Assembly (NCBI RefSeq): GCF_000956525.1
Contig: NZ_JYIW01000025.1
Location: forward strand, 310,001 to 374,000
Reading direction: 5' to 3'
Length of the DNA: 64,000 nucleotides
DNA from: Microbacterium oxydans
GTDB lineage: Bacteria > Actinomycetota > Actinomycetes > Actinomycetales > Microbacteriaceae
Shown here piece by piece: positions 33,870-41,515 of this stretch. The notes under the pieces are model-generated. The model was not told the DNA's origin. It saw only the letters and a program-made list of their open reading frames with translations, and made no database searches. Position 1 is the stretch's first letter. The number at the start of each line of letters is the position of its first letter. Made by a program: the position numbers and the translations under genes.

Positions 33870-34601
33870 ATGCGTATCGTGCGGGTCGAGACACCCGCCG
33901 GCCCGCAGTTCGCCAGGCTCGACGACTCGGGCTTCGTCCCCATCGAGGATCCGTTCCTCGCGGCTGCCGACGGACGCACACCGTCTGACGCCGGGCCCCC
34001 GGTCGACGGCACGATCCTCGCTCCCGTCGAGCCCCTCGTCGTCGTCGGCATCGCGCAGAACGGTCCGGCACATCACTCCCCGGTGCAGGCCTGGCTGAAG
34101 AGTCCTCGCACCGTCATCGGCACCGGCGCCGAGGTGCTGGTCAGACGCGACGCCGGCACCCCGGTCGCCGAGGGCGAGATCGCGGTCGTGATCGCACGTT
34201 CCACGATCGGACTCACGGTCGAGAACGCGCACGAATTCGTGCTCGGTGTCACGGCGGTGAACGATCTCTCCAGTCCCGACCGGGGGGAGTGGGATCCGCG
34301 CAACTTCGAATCGAAGTCGGGCGACGGGTACACGCCGCTCGGGCCGTGGATCGACACGGATGCCGACATCGACGACGTCGAGCTCGAGCTCCTGGTCGAT
34401 GACGTCGTGGTGTGCGCGACGGGCAGCCGCGAACTGCCGATGTCGATCCGCGAATGCCTGGCGTACGTCGCCGCCTGGTCGCCGCTCGGCCCTGGCGACG
34501 TCATCATGACGGGAGCGCCTCGAGCGCAGACCCCGGTGCGCCGCGGTCAGACCGTCACCGTGCGGGTTGCGAGAATGGAACTGATCACACCGCTGGTGTG
34601 A
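33870..34601 (+). CDS. Fumarylacetoacetate hydrolase (FAH)-family protein
   Basis: The 243-residue protein is of the FAH/2-keto-3-deoxy-arabonate dehydratase-like group. Visible marks are the metal-site region AEGEIAVVIARS (about 95-106), AVNDLSSPDR, the Lys in ESKSGDGYTPLGPWI (about 147-161) and the C-terminal GDVIMTGAP. Family reactions include acylpyruvate hydrolysis, oxaloacetate decarboxylation and hydrolysis of diketo-deoxy sugar acids. It follows the MHS gene by 43 bases and precedes gntK. Confidence 0.87.
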   Translation: MRIVRVETPAGPQFARLDDSGFVPIEDPFLAAADGRTPSDAGPPVDGTILAPVEPLVVVGIAQNGPAHHSPVQAWLKSPRTVIGTGAEVLVRRDAGTPVAEGEIAVVIARSTIGLTVENAHEFVLGVTAVNDLSSPDRGEWDPRNFESKSGDGYTPLGPWIDTDADIDDVELELLVDDVVVCATGSRELPMSIRECLAYVAAWSPLGPGDVIMTGAPRAQTPVRRGQTVTVRVARMELITPLV

Positions 34602-34626
34602 CCAGCGAAGCGATGGGGGAGTGACA

Positions 34627-35118
34627 ATGCGGATCGTCGTGATGGGGCCGAGCGGCTCGGGCAAGTCCACGGTCGGACGTTCGCTCGCCGAACGCATCGG
34701 CGCGAGATTCATCGACGCCGACGATCTGCATCCGCTCACCAACGTCGAGAAGATGGCGGCAGGGATCCCGCTCGACGATGCGGATCGGATGCCGTGGCTC
34801 GCCGTCGTCGGCGCAGCGCTGGGCGATGCCGACCACATCGTGATCGCCTGCTCGGCGCTCCGGCGCACCTATCGCGACGCGATCCGTGCGGAGGCGCCCG
34901 ATGCGTTCTTCGCCGAGCTCTCGGTCGGTCGTGCGGCACTGGAGGCACGCGTCCGCTCGAGGGGCGATCACTTCATGCCGGCGTCGCTGGTCGAGTCGCA
35001 GCTGCAGACGTGGGAGCCGCTCGAAGCCGACGAGCGCGGGATCAGCGTGGACGAGTCGGCAGATGTCGAGACGGCGACCTCGATCATCAGCGCGGCCGCG
35101 GGGGCGCGCATCGCCTGA
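34627..35118 (+). CDS. gntK: Gluconokinase
   Basis: The 163-residue enzyme phosphorylates gluconate to 6-phosphogluconate, the substrate of gnd 5 kb away. The P-loop is MGPSGSGKSTVG (about residues 6-17), followed by ARFIDADDLHPLTNVEKMAAG (reported here in part: DADDLHP), DRMPWL and the CSALRRTYRD motif, all characteristic of the GntK family. I chose ATG 34627 over GTG 34621 because GGGGGAG lies at the right distance. It closes the second sugar-acid cluster. Confidence 0.93.
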   Translation: MRIVVMGPSGSGKSTVGRSLAERIGARFIDADDLHPLTNVEKMAAGIPLDDADRMPWLAVVGAALGDADHIVIACSALRRTYRDAIRAEAPDAFFAELSVGRAALEARVRSRGDHFMPASLVESQLQTWEPLEADERGISVDESADVETATSIISAAAGARIA

Positions 35119-35122
35119 TGCG

Positions 35123-35140
35123 CGGCCGGTCGTCCGGCCG
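35123..35140. terminator. Short GC hairpin between convergent genes
   Basis: CGGCCGG and CCGGCCG (7 bp) around a TCGT loop lie just after gntK and before the stop of the small membrane protein gene. It is short but well placed for a two-way terminator. Confidence 0.45.
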
Positions 35141-35149
35141 GCGCCCTGG

Positions 35150-35275
35150 TCAGTCCTTGCGGTAGCCGCCGCGGCCGAGCGAGAACAGCGCGGCGAACGA
35201 GGTCACCGCAGCGCAGACCGTCATGACGCCGATGACCCAGAGGATGACGTGTGAGAAGAAGGCGCCGTCGAGCAT
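35150..35275 (-). CDS. 41-residue single-span membrane protein
   Basis: A small gene on the minus strand encodes a 41-residue protein beginning MLDGAFFSHVILW and ending SLGRGGYRKD. One hydrophobic stretch covers about residues 6-32, followed by a positively charged tail, so the C-terminus should face the cytoplasm. GGAG is placed six bases before the ATG, and a -10-like TAGGCT lies about 40 bases upstream, which together argue for a real gene. I recognise no family. Confidence 0.68.
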   Translation of the reverse strand: MLDGAFFSHVILWVIGVMTVCAAVTSFAALFSLGRGGYRKD

Positions 35276-35314
35276 GTGTGACTCCGTGATCTGCAGAAAA
35301 TGGCCGGTGTTCCC

Positions 35315-35320
35315 AGCCTA
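35315..35320 (-). promoter_or_regulatory. Putative -10 (TAGGCT) for the small membrane protein gene
   Basis: On the minus strand TAGGCT would place the transcription start about 33 bases before the ATG at 35275, leaving room for the GGAG ribosome site. On the other strand of the same gap, TACCAT (35334-35339) could start rplY, giving a leader of about 155 bases whose content I cannot interpret. Confidence 0.4.
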
Positions 35321-35500
35321 TCGGGTCATCCGGTACCATTGAGCTTGTACCTCGGCGAGGGATGCTTCAGCGCGTGCGCGAACATCCGTTATCGACGCGG
35401 CGAAGCAAGCCCGGTGGCTTTCCTCACGTGTCTGCGTCGAGATCACGAATCCATAGACCACCGCGCGGCGCCTTCGCTGCGTGTCCCGAAGGAGAACCTC

Positions 35501-36133
35501 ATGTCTGAAGACACCAAGGTCCACGCCGAGCTCCGCGCGAGCTTCGGCAAGGGCTTCGCCCGTCGCCTGCGCGCCGCCGGCAAGATCCCCGCCGTCATCT
35601 ACGGCCACGGCACCGAGCCGGTGCACGTCGCACTGCCGGGCCACCAGGTCTCGCTGATCCTGCGCCGCGCCAACGCGCTGCTGGAACTCGACATCGAGGG
35701 CACGTCGCAGCTGGCTCTGGTCAAGGACGTCCAGAAGGACCCCGTGCACCAGATCATCGAGCACATCGACCTCCTCGTCGTGAAGAAGGGCGAGAAGGTC
35801 ACGATCGACGTTCCCGTCATCGTCACCGGCGAGCCGGCTCCCGGCACGATCATCAACCAGGACGCGAACACCCTGTCGATCGAGGCAGAGGCCACCCACA
35901 TCCCGCAGAACATCGAGGTCTCGGTCGAGGGCCTCGAAGAGGGCGCGCAGATCACCGCTGCCGACGTCACCCTGCCCAAGGGCTCGACGCTGCTGACCGA
36001 CGCCGAGGTCCTCGTCGTCGCGATCGCGATTCCGGCCGAGCAGGACCTCGGTGAGGACGACGCAGCCGAGGGCACTGAGGGCACTGAGGGCGCCGCGGGC
36101 GACGCAGCAGCCGAGGAGGCAGCTGCGGAGTAA
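35501..36133 (+). CDS. rplY: 50S ribosomal protein L25 (Ctc/TL5 type)
   Basis: The 210-residue protein binds 5S rRNA. The N-terminal L25 domain (about 1-95) has FARRLRAAGKIPAVIYG, and the beta domain of the general stress protein Ctc follows to about 185. The tail is acidic and alanine-rich (EEAAAE). GAAGGAG sits about seven bases before ATG 35501. The frame stays open upstream to 35300, but this lies before the ribosome site and is not conserved L25 sequence. pth follows, the usual partner in actinobacteria. Confidence 0.95.
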   Translation: MSEDTKVHAELRASFGKGFARRLRAAGKIPAVIYGHGTEPVHVALPGHQVSLILRRANALLELDIEGTSQLALVKDVQKDPVHQIIEHIDLLVVKKGEKVTIDVPVIVTGEPAPGTIINQDANTLSIEAEATHIPQNIEVSVEGLEEGAQITAADVTLPKGSTLLTDAEVLVVAIAIPAEQDLGEDDAAEGTEGTEGAAGDAAAEEAAAE

Positions 36134-36153
36134 TCTCCGACAGTTTCATGGCA

Positions 36154-36182
36154 GAGGGGGCGCGAGCAGATCGCGTCCCCTC
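36154..36182 (+). terminator. Hairpin after rplY
   Basis: A 12-pair stem with one G-U pair (36154-36165 with 36171-36182) and a GCAGA loop follows the rplY stop by 20 bases. No T-run follows, so it may only reduce read-through into pth. Confidence 0.65.
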
Positions 36183-36237
36183 AGTCGTATCCTGACCCGT
36201 GTCCCACGCGGATCCGGTCGGGGAGAGGATCAGGAAC

Positions 36238-36819
36238 ATGACGTCCACCTGGCTGGTCGTCGGCCTCGGCAATCCGGGCCCACGATACGAGGCGACCAGG
36301 CACAACATCGGCCAGATGGTCGTCGATGAGCTCGCGTCACGCCGCGGCGAGACCTTCCGCGAGCACAAGGGCGGTGCACGCGTCGTGGAGACGTGGCTGC
36401 GTCCAGGAGCCGACAAGCTCGTGCTGGCGAAGCCCAACACGTTCATGAACGTCTCCGGCACACCGGTCGCCGCGCTGGCGCGCTTCTACTCCGTTCCGCC
36501 GGAGCAGGTCATCGTGGTGCACGACGAGCTCGACATCCCCTTCGACACCGTGAAGCTGAAGATCGGTGGCGGGCACGGCGGGCACAACGGCGTGCGCGAT
36601 GTCGCCAGGGCCATCGCGACGCCCGACTTCCCGCGGGTGCGCGTCGGGATCGGTCGTCCGCCGGGCCGTCAGGATGCCGCGGACTGGGTGCTCGCGCCGT
36701 TCGGCAAGGACGAGCGGGCGAACCTGCCGATCCTCGTCGACGACGCAGCCGATGCGGTCGAACTCCTCGTCTCGGACGGGCTGCTCGCCGCGCAGCAGAA
36801 GCACCACGCGCCGCGCTGA
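36238..36819 (+). CDS. pth: Peptidyl-tRNA hydrolase
   Basis: The 193-residue enzyme releases peptides from stalled peptidyl-tRNA. It shows [20 protein letters not shown] (about 6-25) with catalytic His, PNTFMNVSG, the catalytic Asp in VVHDELDIP, and [14 protein letters not shown]. Start: ATG 36238 with purine-rich AGAGGATCAGGA upstream; an in-frame start at 36199 would add 13 poorly conserved residues. Confidence 0.94.
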   Translation: MTSTWLVVGLGNPGPRYEATRHNIGQMVVDELASRRGETFREHKGGARVVETWLRPGADKLVLAKPNTFMNVSGTPVAALARFYSVPPEQVIVVHDELDIPFDTVKLKIGGGHGGHNGVRDVARAIATPDFPRVRVGIGRPPGRQDAADWVLAPFGKDERANLPILVDDAADAVELLVSDGLLAAQQKHHAPR

Positions 36820-36839
36820 CCGCGAGCGCGCAGCGCCGC

Positions 36840-37466
36840 TCAGCTGGAGAGGCCGACGGCTCCCGCAGCGCCACCGGCGGTCAGTGCTGCGATGACCACC
36901 ACCGAGAAGATGATCGGCGCGACGACCGCGACGATCAACGCGGCGATTCCCTGACCTCTGCCCTGCTTGCGGACGATGGCCATGATGCCGATGACGATGG
37001 CGGCGATCCCGAGGATCGTGCCTGTCCAGAACGACAGCTCGGCCCAGAGCACCTGATCGCGTGCCGGGGACAGGAAGGCGAGTGACGAGAACTCCTCTGC
37101 GCGGGTCATCGCCTCGGGGATACGCCGACCGATCTCGTAGCTCGCGACGCCGACCACGATGGGCGTGACCACTGCGGCGACGAGCGAGAAGATGAGCGCC
37201 AGGATCCCGAGAAGCGGAGAGCGGCGCGACGTAGCCTCGGGTGCGGAGTAGTCGCCGACGGGCGCCGCATAGCCGCCGACCGGCACCTGGTACGCCCCGG
37301 GAGGCGCCTGGTACTGGGCGCCCGGCACACTCGGGTATGCCGGTGCGGAGGGATACGCGGGTGCCGGGAATGCGGGTGCAGCCGGGGGCGGTGGCACCGC
37401 ACCCTGCGGTGCAGGGGGAACGGGCGGAACGGCGCCGGACGGCGGGGGCAGCTGCGGATCTGTCAC
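36840..37466 (-). CDS. Proline-rich membrane protein with three to four membrane segments
   Basis: The 208-residue protein has an N-terminal cytoplasmic region of about 85 residues rich in Pro, Ala, Tyr and Gly (repeats such as PAYPSAPAYPSVP and GAYQVPVGGY). Hydrophobic segments then lie near 86-110, 145-165 and 175-200. This layout resembles DUF4190-like actinobacterial membrane proteins. No enzymatic motif is seen. GTG 37466 is likely the start because TAGGAT lies seven bases upstream; earlier in-frame starts exist at 37475 and 37487. Confidence 0.75.
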   Translation of the reverse strand: MTDPQLPPPSGAVPPVPPAPQGAVPPPPAAPAFPAPAYPSAPAYPSVPGAQYQAPPGAYQVPVGGYAAPVGDYSAPEATSRRSPLLGILALIFSLVAAVVTPIVVGVASYEIGRRIPEAMTRAEEFSSLAFLSPARDQVLWAELSFWTGTILGIAAIVIGIMAIVRKQGRGQGIAALIVAVVAPIIFSVVVIAALTAGGAAGAVGLSS

Positions 37467-37473
37467 GAGCACC

Positions 37474-37479
37474 ATCCTA
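37474..37479 (-). promoter_or_regulatory. Putative -10 (TAGGAT) for leaderless proline-rich membrane protein mRNA
   Basis: TAGGAT on the minus strand is followed by seven bases and GTG 37466. It supports that start and a leaderless or near-leaderless transcript. Confidence 0.5.
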
Positions 37480-37490
37480 GGCCGCACCGC

Positions 37491-38495
37491 TCAGACGCGT
37501 CGGAGCAGTCCCACCCGGTCGTAGACATCGGAGAGCGTCGCGTCGGCGACGGCATCCGCTCGTCCAGCGTTCGCGGCAAGGATCCGGTCGAGCTCGGCCG
37601 GGTCGTCGAGCAGCTCCAGGGCGCGCGTCCGCACCGGTTCGAACTCGTCCACGACGACCTCGGCCAGACCCTTCTTGAAGTCGCCGTACCCACGACCCAG
37701 GTACTCGTCCTCGATCGACGCGACCTGGCGGCCGGTCAGGGCCGCGTAGATCGTCAGCAGGTTCGAGACGCCGGGCTTGTTCTCGCGATCGAACCGCACC
37801 GAGCCCTCGGTGTCGGTCACCGCACGCATGATCTTCTTCGCCGACTTGGCCGGCTCGTCGAGCATCCACAGCACACCGGCGTCGCTCTCGGCCGACTTCG
37901 ACATCTTCGATGTGGGGTTCTGCAGGTCGTAGATGCGCGCGGTCTCCTTCTGGATGACCGGCACCGGCACCGTGAACGTCTCGCCGAAGCGGGTGTTGAA
38001 GCGTTCAGCGAGCGTCCGCGTGAGCTCGACGTGCTGCTTCTGGTCGTCGCCGACCGGCACGACATCGGTCTGGTAGAGCAGGATGTCGGCGGCCATCAGC
38101 ACCGGGTACGTGAAGAGTCCGACGCTCGTCGCGTCCTGTCCGTAGCGCGCCGACTTGTCCTTGAACTGGGTCATCCGGTTCGCTTCGCCGAAGCCGGTGA
38201 TCGTGCTGAGGATCCAGGCGAGTTCGGCATGCGCGCGCACGTGCGACTGCACGTAGAGCGTCGACAATGACGGCTCGATGCCCGCCGCGATGTACTGCGC
38301 CGCCGTGCGCCGGGTCTTCTCGCGCAGCTCCTTCGGGTCCTGCGACACGGTGAGCGCGTGCAGGTCGACGACCGAGAAGTACGCGTCGTACGAGGTCTGC
38401 AGGTCCCGCCACTGCAGGAGCGCGCCGATGTAGTTGCCGATCTGGAGGGAGTCGGCTGATGGCTGCATTCCGGAGTAGAGGCGAGGCTTGGTCAC
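37491..38495 (-). CDS. trpS: Tryptophan-tRNA ligase
   Basis: The 334-residue class I synthetase charges tRNA-Trp. The HIGH-like motif is GNYIGA after [12 protein letters not shown] (about residues 7-23), and KMSKS (about 196-200) is exact. The specificity residues lie in [23 protein letters not shown]. The start GTG follows TAGGAT by six bases, suggesting a leaderless mRNA. Confidence 0.95.
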   Translation of the reverse strand: MTKPRLYSGMQPSADSLQIGNYIGALLQWRDLQTSYDAYFSVVDLHALTVSQDPKELREKTRRTAAQYIAAGIEPSLSTLYVQSHVRAHAELAWILSTITGFGEANRMTQFKDKSARYGQDATSVGLFTYPVLMAADILLYQTDVVPVGDDQKQHVELTRTLAERFNTRFGETFTVPVPVIQKETARIYDLQNPTSKMSKSAESDAGVLWMLDEPAKSAKKIMRAVTDTEGSVRFDRENKPGVSNLLTIYAALTGRQVASIEDEYLGRGYGDFKKGLAEVVVDEFEPVRTRALELLDDPAELDRILAANAGRADAVADATLSDVYDRVGLLRRV

Positions 38496-38501
38496 CCTGC
38501 A

Positions 38502-38507
38502 ATCCTA
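38502..38507 (-). promoter_or_regulatory. Putative -10 (TAGGAT) for leaderless trpS mRNA
   Basis: TAGGAT, then TGCAGG, then GTG 38495. The six-base spacing puts transcription start at the start codon. Confidence 0.55.
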
Positions 38508-38552
38508 TGGCGTGCGAGGACCGGGCGACGTCGGATCGGACGGCGCAGGCCA

Positions 38553-38558
38553 TAGGCT
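38553..38558 (+). promoter_or_regulatory. Putative -10 (TAGGCT) for the 48-residue ORF and DUF4166 genes
   Basis: TAGGCT is followed by GTCGGC and ATG 38565, giving a leaderless start. It would drive the small ORF and the three coupled genes behind it. Confidence 0.5.
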
Positions 38559-38564
38559 GTCGGC

Positions 38565-38711
38565 ATGACGGTTGCGTCCCGCCGCGCGAAGCGCGCTCAC
38601 GGCGGATCCGACCGTGCGCTGCACCTCGCTCCCGTCGCCGACCGCCTGGAACCGGACGGACGGACGATCATGCAGAGCGCTCCTGAACCGCTCGCGGTGA
38701 TCGCGTCGTGA
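38565..38711 (+). CDS. 48-residue basic ORF coupled to the DUF4166-like genes
   Basis: A short open frame encodes 48 residues, with a basic N-terminus (MTVASRRAKRAHGG). It has no recognisable domain. Two points favour expression: the leaderless promoter pattern before it, and a GTGA overlap in which its stop shares bases with the GTG start of the next gene. It may serve mainly as a coupling leader. Confidence 0.4.
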   Translation: MTVASRRAKRAHGGSDRALHLAPVADRLEPDGRTIMQSAPEPLAVIAS

Positions 38712-39391
38712 CGGCGGTCGACGGCGTCTTCCGACGCGCCCTCGGTGACGACTTCGCGCGACTGCATCCGCAGCTGCAGCGCCGCTTCGGCGTGGGCGTG
38801 GACGCCGGATACGGATGCATCGGTCGCGGCGTCATGTCGGAGGTGCGCCGCGGACCCTGGTGGACGCTGCCGTTCCTCGCCATCGGGACCCTGCGCAACA
38901 TCATGTTCCCCGAGCACGGTCGCGACATCCCGTTCCAGATCGACAACTACGCGTATCTCGACGGCTTCGGCCGCGAGACCGTGTCGTTCGTGCGCACCAT
39001 GGACGTCGCGCCGGGACGTCGGCGCCGGTTCGATGCCACCATGATCTACAGTGCTGCCCGCGGCCGGGTCGTCGACTACCTCGGCACTCACCAGCACCTC
39101 GCCGTCGACCTCGATCTGACGGTGACCGACGACGGTGGGCTCCGCCTCCGATCCGGTGCGCAACGGTTCTATGAGGGCCCGGTCGCCTTCCGATTCCCGA
39201 TGCTGTTCAGCGGGCGCGCGAGCCTCACGGAACGCTTCGACGACGAGCGGCAGCGTTTCGTGATCGACCTCGAGGTGCACAATGACCTGCTCGGCTTCCT
39301 GTTCGGCTACCGTGGCGAGTTCGCCTGCGAGTATCCCGCTGGGCCGACGCCGCAGACCGTGAAGCCCTATCGCGAGGAGCTGCGCGAATGA
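38708..39391 (+). CDS. DUF4166-like protein, paralogue 1
   Basis: The 227-residue protein contains features I associate with DUF4166: LHPQLQRRFG near residue 19, a central DIPFQIDNYAYLDGFGRET, DATMIYS, and a terminal LLGFLFGYRGEFACEY. No function is known for the domain, which is often fused to NAD-dependent dehydrogenases. No signal peptide is obvious. The GTG start overlaps the preceding small ORF and the end overlaps paralogue 2 by four bases. It is more diverged from the other two than they are from each other. Confidence 0.7.
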   Translation: MTAVDGVFRRALGDDFARLHPQLQRRFGVGVDAGYGCIGRGVMSEVRRGPWWTLPFLAIGTLRNIMFPEHGRDIPFQIDNYAYLDGFGRETVSFVRTMDVAPGRRRRFDATMIYSAARGRVVDYLGTHQHLAVDLDLTVTDDGGLRLRSGAQRFYEGPVAFRFPMLFSGRASLTERFDDERQRFVIDLEVHNDLLGFLFGYRGEFACEYPAGPTPQTVKPYREELRE

Positions 39392-40032
39392 CCGCCCAGG
39401 GAGCCGTGTTCCTCGACGCGCTGGGGGAGAGCGCCCGCGACCTGCACCCAGAGATCCTGGCGCAGATGCGCGCTGCGTCCACGACGGTGCATGCCGAGGG
39501 CAGGTTCGCGCGAGCAGGCAGTCGATTCGGCATCATGACGGCCCTCGCCATCCCGTTCGTCGGTCCGGGCATGCTCGTGACGCGCTTCGAGCGCGATGTG
39601 CCGTTCTCGATCACGCAGCGATCGGGGCGAGCCCCATCCGGACGCGCCACGCTCGACGCGACCAGGGAGTTCCGCTTCGCCGGCGGGACGCAGCGCATCA
39701 GCGACCGGCTCACGGCGACCGGGCGCCCCGGGATCGTGCACAACGCGCTCGGTGACCGCGGCCGGGTGCAGCTGCTCGAGGAGTGCACGGTCACAGCGAC
39801 GGGCGCGTTGCGTATGCGCACGGTCGCGGTCTCGGTGCGGGTCGGCTCACTCCGCCTCGCGCTCCGCGGCATCCTGCGTATCCGCGTCGTGGTCGAGGAC
39901 GGGTGGGATGCCGACAATCAGCGTCGGACCATCACGTTGCGTGCGCGGAATCCGCTGCTCGGCACGATCCTCGAGTATCACGGCTGGTACCGACCTGTCA
40001 CGGAGGCTGCTCCGCGGGGCTCCGGCGGATGA
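39388..40032 (+). CDS. DUF4166-like protein, paralogue 2
   Basis: The 214-residue protein shares with paralogue 3 LHPEILAQMRA, GSRFGIM, the PFxGPGxLxTRFxRDVPF pattern and the ending LLGTILEYHGWYR. It begins in an ATGA overlap with paralogue 1 and ends in an ATGA overlap with paralogue 3. The three clearly arose by tandem duplication. Function unknown. Confidence 0.7.
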   Translation: MTAQGAVFLDALGESARDLHPEILAQMRAASTTVHAEGRFARAGSRFGIMTALAIPFVGPGMLVTRFERDVPFSITQRSGRAPSGRATLDATREFRFAGGTQRISDRLTATGRPGIVHNALGDRGRVQLLEECTVTATGALRMRTVAVSVRVGSLRLALRGILRIRVVVEDGWDADNQRRTITLRARNPLLGTILEYHGWYRPVTEAAPRGSGG

Positions 40033-40670
40033 TCGCGAGAGGGCAGATCTTCCTGACGGTGCTGGGCGCGGAGGCGTCACAGCTGCATCCCGCTGTCCTC
40101 GCGCAGATGCGGGCCATCGATGCGTCGGATGCCCAGGCGCACGGGCTCTTCACGACAGCGGGAAGTCGATTCGGAATCCTCGCCATGCTGCTCCGACCGT
40201 TCCTGGGACCGGGCATCCTCCTCACGCGCTTCGGGCGCGACGTGCCGTTCGTCCTCACCGACCGCTCGGTCCGCGGTGCCGACGGCGTCGAGATGCGCGA
40301 CAGCGTGCGCGAACTCGTGTTCCCCGGTTCCACGCAGTCGCTCCTCGACCGCATGATCGAGACGTCAGAGCCCGGTGTCGTGCGCACGCTCCTCGGGGCA
40401 CGCCAACGGGTCGAGGTCATGATGCACTGCTCGGTGACCGACTACGGTGCCCTGCGGATGCGGTCAGGGAACGCCGCGTTGCTGGTCGGCCGAATGCGCA
40501 TCCCGCTCACGGGCGTCTTCGGCGTCGACGTCACGCTCGAGGACGGGTGGGACGACGACCATCGTCGCCGAACCATCTCGATGCGCGCGCACAACCCGCT
40601 CTTCGGCTCGGTGCTCGAGTATCGCGGCTGGTACCGCTACGCAGACCGACGCGGGGGAGCCCCTCAGTAG
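40029..40670 (+). CDS. DUF4166-like protein, paralogue 3
   Basis: The 213-residue protein has LHPAVLAQMRA, GSRFGILAM, LGPGILLTRFGRDVPF and the ending LFGSVLEYRGWYR. It starts at ATG 40029 inside the stop of paralogue 2. Its 3' end overlaps the convergent exonuclease gene by seven bases (40664-40670), leaving no room for a terminator between them. Confidence 0.7.
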   Translation: MIARGQIFLTVLGAEASQLHPAVLAQMRAIDASDAQAHGLFTTAGSRFGILAMLLRPFLGPGILLTRFGRDVPFVLTDRSVRGADGVEMRDSVRELVFPGSTQSLLDRMIETSEPGVVRTLLGARQRVEVMMHCSVTDYGALRMRSGNAALLVGRMRIPLTGVFGVDVTLEDGWDDDHRRRTISMRAHNPLFGSVLEYRGWYRYADRRGGAPQ

Positions 40671-41503
40671 GTGTAGTCGACGACCACCGGCGCGTGATCG
40701 CTCCAGCGCTGGTCGTACGCGGCTGCACGTGCCACGTGGTACCCGTGCGCGCGGTCTGCGAGCGCCGGCGTCGCCAGGTGATAGTCGATGCGCCACCCGG
40801 AGTCGTTGTCGAACGCCTGGCCCCGCATGGACCACCACGTGTACGGGCCCTCGACCTCGCCATGGCTGCGCCGGCCGATGTCGACCCAGCCGAGACCTGT
40901 GCCGACCGTTCCGTCGACGCCCGTCACCTGGGCGCCGGCGTCGCCGAGGAAACGATCGAAGTAGGCGCGTTCCCGCGGCAGGAAGCCGGCCTTCTTCCGG
41001 TTGCCCCGCCAGTTCTTGATGTCGAGCTCACGGTGCCCGACGTTGAGGTCGCCGGTCACCAGTGCGAGCGCATCATCGGCACCGAGCTCGCTGAGCCTGG
41101 GCCCGAACGCATCGAGGAACTTCCACTTCTCGTCCTGTTTCGGGGTGTCGGCTTCGCCGGAGTGCACGTACGCGCTCACCACGGTCAGCGGACGGTCGCC
41201 CAGCAGGAAGTCGGCCTCGATCCAGCGCCCCTTGGAGTCGAAGTCCTCCGGACCGAGCTCGGTCCGTGCAGCCAGCGCAGGAGTGCGGCTCGCGATCGCG
41301 ACGCCGGCTCGCCCCTTGGCGGTCGCCTCGTCGTGGACGATGTTCCAGCCGGGGAGCGCTGCTTCGAGATGCTCGTCCTGCCCGCGGACCTCCTGCAGCG
41401 TCAGGATGTCGATGTCGGCGGTGTCGAGCCAGCCGCTCATCCCGTTGCGGGCTGCCGCCCTGATCCCGTTGACATTGACCGAGGCGATACGAAGATGAGG
41501 CAT
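40664..41503 (-). CDS. xth: Exodeoxyribonuclease III
   Basis: The 279-residue endonuclease/exonuclease/phosphatase-fold protein acts as an AP endonuclease and 3' exonuclease in base-excision repair. It has ASVNVNGIRAA (about 7-17), the metal ligand Glu in LTLQEVRGQ, TGDLNVGH (Asp and Asn), and the terminal RIDYHLAT and WSDHAPVV with catalytic Asp-His. The start ATG is preceded at six bases by TAGGCT, whose TAG is also the stop codon of the YihY-family gene. Confidence 0.94.
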   Translation of the reverse strand: MPHLRIASVNVNGIRAAARNGMSGWLDTADIDILTLQEVRGQDEHLEAALPGWNIVHDEATAKGRAGVAIASRTPALAARTELGPEDFDSKGRWIEADFLLGDRPLTVVSAYVHSGEADTPKQDEKWKFLDAFGPRLSELGADDALALVTGDLNVGHRELDIKNWRGNRKKAGFLPRERAYFDRFLGDAGAQVTGVDGTVGTGLGWVDIGRRSHGEVEGPYTWWSMRGQAFDNDSGWRIDYHLATPALADRAHGYHVARAAAYDQRWSDHAPVVVDYTY

Positions 41504-41509
41504 GATTCC

Positions 41510-41515
41510 AGCCTA
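41510..41515 (-). promoter_or_regulatory. Putative -10 (TAGGCT) for leaderless xth, overlapping the upstream stop codon
   Basis: TAGGCT, GGAATC, ATG. The first three bases are the TAG stop of the gene at 41513-42718. Confidence 0.55.

Noticed and set aside
35300..35500. In-frame upstream extension of rplY by 67 codons
   Set aside because: L25 proteins begin near MSEDTKVHAELR, and a strong GAAGGAG site is placed for ATG 35501.
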